The notes beneath the pieces are model-generated. The model was not told where the DNA came from and did no database searches. It saw only the letters and a program-made list of their open reading frames with translations. This document shows, piece after piece, positions 18,941 to 29,293 of a stretch of 64,000 nt of DNA (its first letter is position 1; each line of letters starts with the position of its first letter). The translations under genes were made by a program, and so were the position numbers. The stretch is from Bog-473 sp963807775 (lineage in GTDB: Bacteria > Actinomycetota > Acidimicrobiia > Acidimicrobiales > RAAP-2). Location: contig CAWECY010000005.1 in the NCBI GenBank assembly GCA_963807775.1, forward strand, positions 372,001 through 436,000, given 5' to 3'.

Positions 18941-20316
18941 CGCTCCGGCGCAGATCGACGCCGTCGGCGATGAGCTCGCGCCCGCAGCTCGCGGTATCGA
19001 CATCGCCGACGCGCTCGCCGCGCGCGCAGGCGAGCGCCGCCGCGGTTCCGGCGGCCTGTCCGAGCGTCATCACCGTCGGCGTGAGCCGCGTCGAGGCCAG
19101 CGCTTCGTGCGTCGTCGAGATGCAGCGTCCCGCGACCAGCAGCTGCTCGCGATTGACCGGCACCAGACAGCGATAAGGAATCTCGTAGCTCTCGCCGGGC
19201 GCCAGGCGCTGCGTCGTCGTTCCGCTGCCGCAGGGATTGTGAATGTCGATCGGATAGGCGCTGCGCGCAACGGCATCGTCGAACCTGCGTGCTTGCAAGA
19301 CGTCGTCGCGCGTCAGCGTGTAGCGGCCGACGATGCGGCGCGACTCGCGGATGCCGACCTGCGTCCCGGTCGCCGCGATGCGCGCGTTTGCGAAACCCGG
19401 AACGACTTCCGAAAGAACTCGAGCAGCTGCATCGCCTGCAGGCGCGCTTCGACCTCGGCACGCGTCAAGTCGTCGGGATCGAGCGGATCGATGTCGACGA
19501 CGCGCGTCATGTTGACCGTCACCTCGTCGGGATACGGCGAGATGAAAAACGAGACCAGCTCGCGCGGAACGTCGACGAGTCCGTCGGCGCGCGCGCGCTC
19601 CCACAGCTCGTAGAGCCCAGCGACCGCCGTCAGCGCGGCCGGCATGCGCGCGTCGGCCGGTAGCGTACTGCGCATCTCCTCCGGATGCGCGCGCAGATAC
19701 GCCGCAAGGGCGTGCGAGATCGACGTGGCTCAGCCGGAACATCAATGTGGCGGGCTGCACGCGCCCTCGCTCGTCGCCCTGCTGCGTCGGAACGCCGGCG
19801 GAGGCCGCGACGAGCGCATCGGCGGTCGCGTCGATCGACGACCGTTGCGCGATAGCGGCGCGTGCCGCCGGCCGTCGCAACGGTGCGCCGCGCACGGTCG
19901 TGCCGTCGATCTCGGCCGCGAGAAAGTATGCGTGCAAGAGCAGCGTGACGCCCGCTTCGCGCATCATCTCGAAGAGCAGCGCCTTGTGCACCTCCGGGAT
20001 CGAACGGGGTGATCGTCGCGACGTAGTCGGACGAATCGCGAAGATGGCCCGGCGAGGCGCCTTTGCGCACGAGCCGCTCGACCATCTCCTGCGCGATGCC
20101 GCCCACGATGCGATCCTCGCCGGAGTGAAAGGTCATCCACGGTCCAACCATCGCAGCCGTCGCGGTACCGCCGAGAAAACCATAGCGCTCCAGCAATAGC
20201 GTTCGCGCGCCGTGTCGCGCCGCCGCGATCGCCGCGGCACAGCCGGCATTGCCGCCGCCGACGACGAGCACGTCGAAGCCGAGGATCGGAGCCGCTCGAA
20301 GAGCGTCTGCGCGCAT
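18933..20316 (-). CDS. FAD-dependent oxidoreductase (PF12831 type, frameshifted)
   Basis: The N-terminus has DVLVVGGGNAGCAAAIAAAR (Rossmann GxGxxG), with the acidic residue at the end of strand 2 in LLLERYGFLGGTATAAMV. These GGTAT and C-terminal features are typical of the FAD_oxidored family. Further segments are MTFHSGEDRIVGGIAQEMVE, EMMREAGVTLLLHAYFL, VNMTRVVDIDPLDPDDLTRA, GIRESRRIVGRYTLTRDDVL, then YRCLVPVNREQLLVAGRCIS and MTLGQAAGTAAALA. The GIRESRR motif is conserved in the family. It is about 460 residues. Substrate unknown; it is linked by position to amino-sugar degradation. At least four indels are needed. Confidence 0.8.
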
Positions 20317-20361
20317 GCTTCGCAGAGCAGGCCATTTTGTCGTGCCCGGCAATAGAGCGGG

Positions 20362-20802
20362 ATGCAGACTCAGATCGGTTCCCAGGACCGGAACTGGGCC
20401 ATGGCTGCGCATCTGAGCGCGCTCGTCGCCGTCGCCGGAGTACCGTTCGGTCACGTACTCGGGCCGCTCATCGTCTATCTCGTCAAAGCGCATGAGTCTG
20501 AGTTTGTGGCCGAGCACGCGCGCGCGTCGCTCAACTACCAGATCACCGTTTCCCTCGTGGGTATGGTCGGCGTCCTGACATTCGTCGGGATCATGCTCGC
20601 TCTGTTCGCGACTAATCCGCCCCCCGCTCACCACATGCACGACTACGCGATGGGAGCCGCCTTCGTGGCCTGTTGGTTCGTCGTGATAATCGGCGTGCTG
20701 CTCGTCGTGCTGCTTTCGCTCATCTTCATCGTCGCTGGGACGGTGGCCGCAAACGAAGGCCGGCCCTATACTTATCCTTTAGCGATCCGTTTCTTACGCT
20801 AG
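20362..20802 (+). CDS. DUF4870-type membrane protein
   Basis: The 146-residue protein has the DUF4870 layout. An N-terminal QDRNWAMAAHLSALVAVAGVP is followed by a first helix, then VKAHESEFVAEHARASLNYQ (the conserved HARxSLNFQ-like motif). Two more helices follow (VGVLTFVGIMLALFA and CWFVVIIGVLLVVLLSLIF) and the C-terminal GRPYTYPLAIRFL. Function is unknown for this family. It is intact and lies 13 bases upstream of the amino-acid permease. Confidence 0.85.
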   Translation: MQTQIGSQDRNWAMAAHLSALVAVAGVPFGHVLGPLIVYLVKAHESEFVAEHARASLNYQITVSLVGMVGVLTFVGIMLALFATNPPPAHHMHDYAMGAAFVACWFVVIIGVLLVVLLSLIFIVAGTVAANEGRPYTYPLAIRFLR

Positions 20803-20815
20803 GAGTTACGACCGA

Positions 20816-22312
20816 ATGTTGATGCAACGAGTCAAGCCGCTCGCTCGAATTCTGGCGGAGGGAAGCGACGAGCAACACGGGCTCAAACGCTCGCTCGGCC
20901 CCTGGGCGCTGACCGCCATGGGCATCGGCGCCATCATCGGCACCGGAATCTTCGTGCTGACCGGCGTCGCTTCGGCAACGCGTGCGGGCCCGTCGCTGAC
21001 GCTCTCTTTCGTGGTTGCCGGTTTTGTAAGCGCCTTGGCGGCGCTGTGCTATGCAGAGGTCTCCAGCAAGATCCCGATCTCAGGTAGCGCCTACACCTAC
21101 ACGTATGCGACGCTCGGCGAGTTCTTGGCTTGGATCGTCGGCTGGGCCCTCGTGCTCGAATATGCGCTCGGCGCATCGACCGTCAGCGTCGGGTGGTCCG
21201 GTTATTTTACCTTCATCATGCAGACGCTCTTCCACTGGAATATTCCGCAAATCTGGCAGCATAGCCATTGGGATGCCACTCCCGGCATCGCAAATCTTCC
21301 GGCCGCGGGAATCATCTTCCTGATAACGGCGTTGCTGGTGCGTGGAACGAAGGAGTCCGGTACGGTCAACGCGGTCATCGTCGCGATCAAAGTTGCAGTC
21401 GTGCTCTTCTTTATCGTGATCGGGCTCGGCCATATCAACCCGGCGAACTACCATCTGGCGGCCGGTCCGAAAACCGGTCTTGGCGGATTCTTCCCGTTCG
21501 GCGTCGCCGGCATGCTCGGCGGTGCTTCGTTCATCTTCTTCGCCTACATTGGATTCGACGCGGTTTCGACGACGGCCGAAGAGGCTCGCAATCCCTCTCG
21601 CGACCTCCCAATCGGTATCATCGCGAGCCTGGCAGTCTGCACGGTTCTCTACATCATCGTCGTGGCAATCCTCAACGGCATGGTCCCGTTCTACACGCTC
21701 GGCACTAATCGGCCCGTCGCCGACGCGGTGGCCAATGTTGGGCTAGCCTGGGCAGGCGTCATCATCTCGTTCGGCGCTATCGCCGGCTTGACGACCGTGC
21801 TGCTCGTCATGATGTACGGTCAAACGCGAATCTTTTACGCAATGTCCCGCGACGGTCTCATTCCACCGCTCTTCGTCAAGCTGCACCCGGCATGGCGCAC
21901 ACCTTGGCTTTCACAGATTCTTTTTGGGGTTCTCATCGCTGCGGCCGGCGCGTTCTTCCCGATTAGCCTGTTGGGATCGGTGACGAACATGGGAACGCTA
22001 TCCGCCTTTATCTTGGTCTCGATCGCCGTGCCGGTGCTGCGCAGGCGTCACCCCGAGATGAAGGGGGCGTTTACGGTCCCCTTCGGGCCTTACGTCATTC
22101 CCGTGCTCTCGGCGATCACGGCGCTGCTCTTGATAGGCTTCCTGGCGTTTGGAAATCCGCTCGTCTGGGGCTGGTTTCCAATAGTGTGGCTGGTCTTCCT
22201 GATCTGGCTGACAATCGGTCTCATCTTCTACTACTCGTACGGGCGCCACAAGAGCACGGTTGCGCTGGAGGGCATCGAAGGTTTAGCGATCGCGCAGCCG
22301 CCGGTAAACTAG
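20816..22312 (+). CDS. APC-family amino acid permease
   Basis: This intact 498-residue protein has twelve membrane helices. The first helix carries the substrate-binding glycine run GIGAIIGTGIFVLTG of the APC superfamily, preceded by the cytosolic KRSLGPWALTAM. Helix 6 contains FIFFAYIGFDAVSTTAEEA, also a family signature. The overall match is to the cationic or general amino acid permeases (YfnA/CAT group). Import of amino acids by H+ symport is likely; the precise substrate is not known. Its stop overlaps the stop of the convergent hydantoinase gene by four bases. Confidence 0.9.
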   Translation: MLMQRVKPLARILAEGSDEQHGLKRSLGPWALTAMGIGAIIGTGIFVLTGVASATRAGPSLTLSFVVAGFVSALAALCYAEVSSKIPISGSAYTYTYATLGEFLAWIVGWALVLEYALGASTVSVGWSGYFTFIMQTLFHWNIPQIWQHSHWDATPGIANLPAAGIIFLITALLVRGTKESGTVNAVIVAIKVAVVLFFIVIGLGHINPANYHLAAGPKTGLGGFFPFGVAGMLGGASFIFFAYIGFDAVSTTAEEARNPSRDLPIGIIASLAVCTVLYIIVVAILNGMVPFYTLGTNRPVADAVANVGLAWAGVIISFGAIAGLTTVLLVMMYGQTRIFYAMSRDGLIPPLFVKLHPAWRTPWLSQILFGVLIAAAGAFFPISLLGSVTNMGTLSAFILVSIAVPVLRRRHPEMKGAFTVPFGPYVIPVLSAITALLLIGFLAFGNPLVWGWFPIVWLVFLIWLTIGLIFYYSYGRHKSTVALEGIEGLAIAQPPVN

Positions 22313-24473
22313 AGGTTTCCTAGGCTGTCCGCGGAGCCGCCAGCAGCACGACGGGCTGGTCGGGCGCGCAGCCCGTCCAGTTCTTCGGCGGCCAACGCGG
22401 CGGCTTGGTCGGCGCTCGTGAGCCCTTCATACGAGGCGATGCGCGCGCCGCGCAGCAGGTAGAGCGCGGGCAGCGCGCGGCCCACGTCGCCAAACTGGGT
22501 AGTCTCTTCCACGACTTGGCGCAGTTTCGCGTCGAGCGCGCCGACCGTCGTTGCGGCGATGCGATACTCGCCGACGGCTAATCGCACGATACCCTGTTCG
22601 TCGACCACGCGCAAGCTGCGCGTTTCACGCCGCCGACCGAACGCGCCGGGCAGAACCGTTCGCCGCTCGTAGCCGCTCAGCGCGTTCGTTAGCGCGACGG
22701 GCTCCAGAGCGCCGGCGTCGCACCCGAACGACTGCGCCGCGATTGCGCGACGCTCGTCTTCGCCGCACGCCTCGCCGGCCGCCGACTCGGCCAGTGCGGT
22801 CGCGCCCGAAGCGGTGGCCCAAACTTTGTTGCGTTGCGAATCGATCTCGACCTCGACGACGACGCGCTCGGGTGCGGCGCCCGCGGCGATGACGCGATCG
22901 GCCGCCTCGCGCCGAATGCTCGCGATCTCTTGCGGCGAAGGCGACGCAATCGTGCGTTCGACGACGTCGCGTACCAGCGCCAGCGCCACGCCGATCGGCG
23001 CAATCACCTCGGCATCGTGCGCGATGCGCTGTGGCAGCTTCATGCTCGCCGCGAGCTGCGGCACGAGCGCCCCGCACCCGCCGCCGCCGCCCACGATCGT
23101 CACGTGCCGGCGATCGAGCGCGTAGTCGGCGATCAGCGCATCGATCGCCGGGCGGAGCTTCGCCACGGCCAGCTCGAGCACGCGCGCCGCAAGCGCGCGC
23201 GCGTCACCGCCGAGATGCTCGCGCAAGCAGTTCGAATGCGCGGCGCGCCGCTTCGGCATTGCCCCGCGCGAACGCATCTTCGGGAACGTCACCCAGAAGG
23301 TTGGCCGCGCAGGTAACCGTCAGCGCGATTCGCGTGCCGTCGGGCGTGACGAGCACGACGTGATCGGCGCGATCTTGCGGCGTCGGCGCGATCAGCTCGA
23401 CCCGCGCACCCTCGAGCAGCTCGGGCGCGACGAACGACGCATAGGCGCAGCCGGCAATGTGCGCGCTGCGCGGCCCGACGTCCACGATCGCGCCCTCGGC
23501 GACACGCAGCATGCTGCCGCCGCCGATTCCGAGCGTGCGCACGTCGAGCGTGCGCAGCGTCGTACGATGGCCGCCGATGCGCGCGGGCCGCATCTGCGGG
23601 CGCCCGGCCCGAATCGCCGAGCAGTCGGAGCTGGTGCCGCCGACTTCGACGAAGATTCCGTCGATCAAACGCTCGTGCAGCAACGCGCCCGCTATCCCGG
23701 CGGCCGGTCCCGAGAGCAGCGTGAGTATCGGACGGCGCCCGATCTCGCGCACGTCCATCACGCCGCCGTCGCTGCGCATCACCATCAACGGCGCCGGAAT
23801 AGAGGCGCGCTGCACGGCCTCCGTGGTGACGCGCGCGGTGCGCACCATCTTCGGCAGAATCGCGGCGTTGATCGCCGCGGTACGCGTGCGCGAGCGCAGT
23901 CCGTACGCGGAGCTTACGTCGTGCCCGCTGGTCGCCTCGATGCCTCGTTCGCGCGCATACTCGACCGCGGCCGACTCGCGCTCGCGGGCGATCTACGCCG
24001 AAGCTTTCGCTGGCGGCTAGCGCCTGCGCGCCGGAGGCGATGAGCCGCTCGATGGCGGCACGTAACGCGCCGCTCGTCGCCGGCGCGAACGAAAGCAAAC
24101 TCTGGCGCAAAGAGCCTCCCGGAGTCGAGCGCAAATGCGCGAAAGCGCATCTGTCCGCGCGAGAGCCACCCCAAACCGTCGAGCAGTCCCACCACGCCAA
24201 CCTGCGCAAGATCGCCCTCGAGCAGCGCGTTGGTCGCCTGTGTCGTCGAATGCGCGATAAACGCGATGCGCGCCTGCATCGATCCGCGGATCGGCCAACA
24301 GCTGCGCGATTCCGGCAACGATGCCCTCCGCGATGCCGCCCGACGCGTCGTGAGTTGTGGGAACCTTGATGCGGGCGACCAGTTCGCGCGTTGCGGCATC
24401 GATCGCGACGACGTCGGTAAACGTGCCCCCGACGTCGATGCCCACGCGAAGCTGAGGAGTCAAGTTCGCTCAT
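22309..24473 (-). CDS. Hydantoinase/oxoprolinase family protein (HyuA-like, frameshifted)
   Basis: Domain order is N-terminal Hydant_A_N (TPQLRVGIDVGGTFTDVVAID), then Hydantoinase_A with MVMRSDGGVMDVREIGRRPI, TLLSGPAAGIAGAL, FVEVGGTSSDCSAI and TLDVRTLGIGGGSMLRV. The C-terminal part includes HVTIVGGGGGCGALVPQLA. About 715 residues, close to the A subunit of hydantoinases or the N-terminal half of 5-oxoprolinase. It hydrolyses cyclic amides with ATP in characterised relatives. No HyuB partner is present in the window. Three to four indels (around 23220, 23990, 24250, 24465) break it. The probable start ATG at 24473 needs one indel; a TTG at 24463 is the in-frame alternative. Confidence 0.83.
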
Positions 24474-25199
24474 GCACCAGTCTGCCGTCAGCGTATAGAC
24501 GATCGTACGCAGCGCGATCTGGCCATCGCGCGCATAGCGCTCGAACAGTTCGTTGAGATCGGAGCGTAACGCCGCCGCCTCGGGGCCGGTGGAGGGAAGA
24601 TAGGATGCCGAAGAGGCGCGACCGAGCAGCGCTGCGCGATCCAAGAAGTGTTCGGAGTGCGCGGTGGAACGCGTCACCGTCGCATCGGGGTAGGCGGCAA
24701 AGACCTCCAGCGCGCGCCGGCGCAAAGCCTCGGTATCGTCGGTAGCGTACACGCGTACGACGTCGCCGTACGCCTTGGTGAACTCATCCTTCTCATCGCG
24801 TTCGTACTGCAGGAGCGCGGCGCGGCGGCGCGCGACGCGGCGAAACTCTCGCATGACCTCGGGCGTGGCAAACCAGTGAAAGGCTTGACAGGCGACGGCC
24901 AGGTCGACGCTCGCATCGGGTAAGCCCGTCTGCAGCGCCGTGCCTTCGCTCCAGCGCACGTTGGCATGCGGCTCGGCCTGCGACCGCATTTTCGCATTCG
25001 GCTCGATCGCAATCACACGAGCTCCGCGCTCGGCAAAGAGCCGCGACGATATTCCGGTGCCGGCGCCGATATCGGCAACGACGAGCGTCGACGGATCGCC
25101 GAGGCCGCCAATCGCGGCATCGATCGAATCGGCCGGATACGAGGGACGAAACGTCGCGTAGCTTTCTGCTCGCTGCCCAAAGCGCTCCAGCGGGTTCAT
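24471..25199 (-). CDS. Class I SAM-dependent methyltransferase
   Basis: The ATG at 25199 gives NPLERFGQRAESYATFRPSY. SAM motif I follows as VADIGAGTGISSRLFAERG with the acidic residue VIAIEPNAKM, then motif II/III as GLPDASVDLAVACQAFHWF. This pattern (AFHWFATPEVMREFRRV) is typical of UbiE/COQ5-like Methyltransf_11 enzymes of about 245 residues. An earlier ATG at 25225, overlapping the upstream stop, is possible. The natural stop is not in frame: the reading runs into the hydantoinase gene, so one indel probably lies near 24470-24490. Substrate unknown. Confidence 0.8.
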
Positions 25200-25212
25200 T
25201 GGGTCGCGCTCG

Positions 25213-27231
25213 TCAGGCACCATTGCGAACTCGAACCGAGACGAATGGCGCGCCGAGCATGATAACGACCGGCCGGGCGCCCTGCAAAACCTCGAACGAG
25301 TGCGGTTTGCCATCGTAGGCAAACTGCTCGGCGGGATAGGTGCCGTAATACCACCACTCCTGGCCGTCAATTTTCTCGACGATCTCGCCGGAGCGCAGAC
25401 CCGCCGCATACGCGGGACCGCCGGCGCGGACGTAGAGGCGCATGTTGCCGTCGACCGTGGTGAAGAGCGAGTAGAAGTACGTGGGTTTGTCTGCGGGCAC
25501 GACGGCGGCACCGCGGGTAAAGAGGTTAGCGCTGCGCGCCGGCTCCGCGAGGGCCCAGGCTTGCAATCGCGCCGCCCCTTGTCGCGCCAAGGCTCGGATC
25601 GCATCGCTGCTTTCGCGTGAGACTATCTCGTGGTCGTGCCATTCGTTCACGCCCCAGCCCCCGCAATCTTGCAGTCGCAAGCCGACGTCGATATCGTTGC
25701 CCTCGATCAGCGCGAACGAAGAGGTCTCGGCGCGCAGGTACGCCGCGTAGCGTTTATCCGCGCAATCGCGCAGGTTCGGATCGTCGTGCAGCCGCATCGT
25801 CGTCCAAGCTCCGCCACCCAGCGCAGCTGCAACTACATCGGCGGCGACTCGCCCCGCCGGCGTTCCATCGTCATCAACGGCGATCCGGTCGCGCGCCGCC
25901 GCCGGCGCGTAAAAGCCGCTCAACGCTTCGTCGGCGCGCGCCACGCGAACGAGCGAGGCAAAGGCGCCTTGACCGAAAAGGGCGGAGCCGGCGGTTACGA
26001 CCGCGAGCGTCGCAACGATTGCGACGGCCATCTGATAGGGTAGCGTGCGCCGGGTGATCGTATCGATCGGGACGCCGGTGAAGTTCGCCACCCAGACGTT
26101 GGCGGTGTTCGTCGGATCGCAGACGTTCTGCACTTGCACGACCGCCATGATTGCGGCGACGAGTACCACGGGCGGCAAGACGTGCGCCGTCAGCAGCACC
26201 GTGAAGATGGCGATGCCAACCCCAAAGGGGTTGAGCGGGCCGCGATAGAGCGCAAGCGGACTGGCGACACCGAAGAGCGCAACATAGGCGATCGGATTGC
26301 GCAGCCAACCGCCCGCGACGAGCGGCCGCAATGCGGCGGCGAACTGCGGCTGCCGCGTCGCGACCAAGAGCATTCCGATCCCCATGAAGAGGAGCACCGC
26401 GGGTGCCACGTCTTCGAGTCCGCGAATGGCGGCTGCAACCAGACGCTGCACGGCCGCCAACGGGCGCGTGACGAGCACGCCGAAAAGCGCCGCGATCAAG
26501 AAGGCCGGCGCGGCCGGCAAGTGCAGCGCGTAGTAGAGCAGCAGCGGAAGGATGGGCGTGAAGAGCGCGATGGCGGGAACGCGCGCAATGCTCTCCGAGT
26601 CGACGGCTTTTACGGCCCACGCCGCATAACCCCGTTCCCGGCGAAACGCAACGACCGCGTAGAGCAGCAATGCGGCGGCGTCGACGACGGCGAGCACGAT
26701 CGCAAAGCGGATCAGCTGCTCCTGCGCTACGCCGAAGTAGGTCGTGTAAAAGGTCCAATTGGCGATGTTGAAGATATAACCGAGCGCAAAGCTCATCAAG
26801 AAGAGCGTCGCCGCGATCGTTCGCGGCACTCCGGCCGTCATCATGATCGGCAAGACGATGGAGCCGACCATAATGATCGCTCCCAGCCCCGAAACCGAGG
26901 TAAAGAGCAGCGCAACGATGGCGGCAAAGCCGAGTGCTAGCGGCATCGGCCGCTCGCCGCCGAACTCGGCGGCCAGGTTGACGATTCGGCGCGCGATGCC
27001 CGTTTCGATGGTTACGCGACCGAGCAGCGCTCCGAAAATGACTGCAACGTAGACTGGCGCCAACTGAACCGCGCCGTCGGTAACGATGCCCCCTAGCGCG
27101 GCAAACGGCACGCCCGCGGCCAGCGACATCAACAACGCCATGCAGGGAATCGCGACGAGCGCTGGCACCCAACGCCGATACATCAGCACGGCGAAGAACG
27201 CAAAGACGAGTAGAATGACCGCGGCGGTCAT
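25213..27231 (-). CDS. Membrane transporter (citrate/GntP-DcuC-like) fused to an extracytoplasmic domain with PDZ-like end
   Basis: This intact 672-residue protein has about 430 N-terminal residues forming 11-12 helices. Features are LFTSVSGLGAIIMVGSIVLP, ALGYIFNIANWTFYTTYFG and VQVQNVCDPTNTANVWVANF. These resemble ion-transporter superfamily carriers (GntP/DcuC/citrate type). After a helix at 415-435 comes a soluble domain of about 230 residues with two separated cysteines and the tryptophan-rich DCGGWGVNEWHDHE. It ends with AGGPAYAAGLRSGEIVEKIDG, which is the pattern of a PDZ peptide-binding loop. I know of no standard family with this fusion. It abuts GH20 without a gap, so it may carry a product of that pathway. 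Confidence 0.7.
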   Translation of the reverse strand: MTAAVILLVFAFFAVLMYRRWVPALVAIPCMALLMSLAAGVPFAALGGIVTDGAVQLAPVYVAVIFGALLGRVTIETGIARRIVNLAAEFGGERPMPLALGFAAIVALLFTSVSGLGAIIMVGSIVLPIMMTAGVPRTIAATLFLMSFALGYIFNIANWTFYTTYFGVAQEQLIRFAIVLAVVDAAALLLYAVVAFRRERGYAAWAVKAVDSESIARVPAIALFTPILPLLLYYALHLPAAPAFLIAALFGVLVTRPLAAVQRLVAAAIRGLEDVAPAVLLFMGIGMLLVATRQPQFAAALRPLVAGGWLRNPIAYVALFGVASPLALYRGPLNPFGVGIAIFTVLLTAHVLPPVVLVAAIMAVVQVQNVCDPTNTANVWVANFTGVPIDTITRRTLPYQMAVAIVATLAVVTAGSALFGQGAFASLVRVARADEALSGFYAPAAARDRIAVDDDGTPAGRVAADVVAAALGGGAWTTMRLHDDPNLRDCADKRYAAYLRAETSSFALIEGNDIDVGLRLQDCGGWGVNEWHDHEIVSRESSDAIRALARQGAARLQAWALAEPARSANLFTRGAAVVPADKPTYFYSLFTTVDGNMRLYVRAGGPAYAAGLRSGEIVEKIDGQEWWYYGTYPAEQFAYDGKPHSFEVLQGARPVVIMLGAPFVSVRVRNGA

Positions 27232-29230
27232 TTAAATCTTCTTGTCATCCTGAGAAATCTTCTTGTCATCCTGAGCTTGTCGAAGGATGACCTCCAACGG
27301 AGGCAACGTCTTCGTTGTCACGTACGATTGCGTTGCGCGATAGAACGCATCGGCGCGTTCGATCGCCTGTTGCGCCGCGAGATGGTAGCGCTCGAGATTG
27401 CTTGCGAGATGTCCCTCTCGGCTTTCATAGCGCCATGCTTGCGCGTAGAGCGGCGCGAGCTCTTCGTACGAGTCGCGCAGCTCCCACATCCAGTAGCGGC
27501 ACCAATACAGATCGCGCAGCGTCGTATCGCGATCCGTTGCCGCGTGCGCGAGCGCATCGGCGTACATGCTGCGCACCTCGGCGGCGATTTGAAACTTGCG
27601 GGCGAGCGCATCGTAACGCCGGGCGGCCAGGAACATCACGAAGGCGGCGTTGGCGTGCAGCGGAGGACGCACGAAGTAGCGATTCTGCTCGACCGACTCT
27701 GCGTTGTGTCGGATCGATCGCAGCGTATCGGCCGAGTAGGCCGGTGCGCCGCTCGCGAACGGATCGCTCCAAAATAGCGCGTCGGTCTGGCCGAATGACG
27801 TCTGCGGCGGCTCCAAGAGACGCAGCACGCTGCCCAGCGCGTTTACGTCCGTGCTATAGCGTGCATCGTCCGATCCGAAAAACGCACCAGGAAAATCCGA
27901 GGCAAATCGGTCGAGCGCGACATCCCCCGGCTCCCACGCTGCGGCCGCCGCATAGATTACCGGGTACCAGGTCGCTTCGTAGAGAGTCTCACCATCGTCG
28001 TGCCAGACCGTTTGAAAGGCGCCCAGGACCTTTGCGGCCTTTCCCTGGTTGATGAAAGTCCGCTCGTTGGAGAGCGCGGTATGGATCGCGGGAAAGATCT
28101 CATTCCAGTTGCTGGCACCCGGCGCGACCATCTGCTGCAAATCCGCCGCGCGCGATCGTTTGAATGTACGGCTCGAAGGTCGGTTCGTCACCGTAGTGCC
28201 AGTTGACGACGACCGCGGTGCTGGGAATGAGCTTCATGATGCCCGGATCGTTCTCGATACCGTCGTCCCAAAGCATCAGCCGCGCTCCCGAGGGTGCGAT
28301 CAAACGATTCATCGCGACGATGTGATCGGCGTAAGCTTGCGAGCGCCCGCGCTGCGCGACGTAGCTCTGCGTCCGGCCGAGACCGAGCGTCGCGGTCTCG
28401 TCGGAGCCGATGTGAAAGAACGGCGTGCGCCCAACCGCGGCCAACTCCTGCGCGACGATTCGCTGCAGGTACTCCATTGAGAGCGGGACGTTGGGCGAGA
28501 GGAGAAACCCGTGCGGAAGCTCGGCAGCATCGGCGTATCGCTCGACGCGCAGCGTGTTGTGCATGTGCGCAAAACTCTGCTGTTCGGGAATCAGCGCGAC
28601 GTGGTAGCGGCGCGCATATTGCGACAGCTCGTGCAGCTGCGCCGGGGTAATGCCGTCGAGCGGCGCCGGCAGAGGGTCCGTCGGGCTAATGAAGACGTGC
28701 TCCATATACGGTGAGTAGCCGTTCATCTTGAAGGCCGCGATCGTGCGAATCCGCTCTTCGAAATATCGCATCGTCGGGAGCGGCCCGCGGGAAACGTCAT
28801 CGGAGAGGATGCGCCACTGTAGCGCCGGCCGATCCTCGATAGCAACGCACGGTATCTGCCACGCTCCTCCCGATCGAACCGGCAACTGCGCGAGCGTCAT
28901 GGCGCCGTAGAAGGCGCCGGCCGCATCGGAGCTTTCGATCGATGCACGGCCGTCGAGCACCGTTAGCCGGTAGGCTTGGGCGGGTAGAGAGCCGTCGCGG
29001 CGCACCGTAATCGCGGCGGTACCAGGGGGAGCGGTTCGCAAGCGCCCGATGCCAAGCGCCCCCCAGCGCTCGTCCAGTTCGGTGCGAGCCGCCTCGTCGA
29101 AGCCGGACGGCACCGTTCGCGGGGGCGGGAACGCCGCCGACGAGCACGGCAGCATCTGCACGTTCTGCGGGCGGGGCAGCAGATGCAACGACGTGGCGAG
29201 CGCCGCTGCAAACAAGAGCCCCGGGTGCAT
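27232..29230 (-). CDS. Glycoside hydrolase family 20 beta-N-acetylhexosaminidase (one frameshift)
   Basis: The ATG at 29230 gives a signal peptide (HPGLLFAAALATSLHLLP). A GH20b-type N-terminal domain follows (AYRLTVLDGRASIESSDAAG), then the catalytic barrel. The barrel has MNGYSPYMEHVF and FFHIGSDETATLG, where the D-E pair of GSDET is the catalytic Asp-Glu of GH20. It continues with ALMLWDDGI-like text (ARLMLWDDGIEND) and VVNWHYGDEPTFEPYIQTIA. An indel near 28150 splits it from LQQMVAPGASNWNEIFPA and a helical C-terminal region of about 250 residues. It releases GlcNAc from chitin or peptidoglycan fragments outside the cytoplasm. The extreme C-terminus is encoded by a repeat element. Confidence 0.87.
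27234..27290. repeat. 21-bp perfect tandem repeat plus TCATCCT/AGGATGA palindrome at the GH20 3' end
   Basis: The 21-bp unit beginning AAATCTTCTTGTCATCCTG occurs twice back to back at 27234-27254 and 27255-27275. The second copy is followed by CTTGTCGAAGGATGA, so TCATCCTGAG...GAAGGATGA forms an inverted repeat. Short elements with TCATCCTGAG and GAAGGATGA are, from memory, widespread intergenic repeats in environmental genomes. Here the element is translated as the last residues of the GH20 enzyme (LRQAQDDKKISQDDKKI), replacing what should be a natural end. Confidence 0.75.
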
Positions 29231-29293
29231 AACGCCAGAGCTACGACGTGTCCGCCCGAAGGGCCTCGATACGCACATGGGAAGATAGCCATA

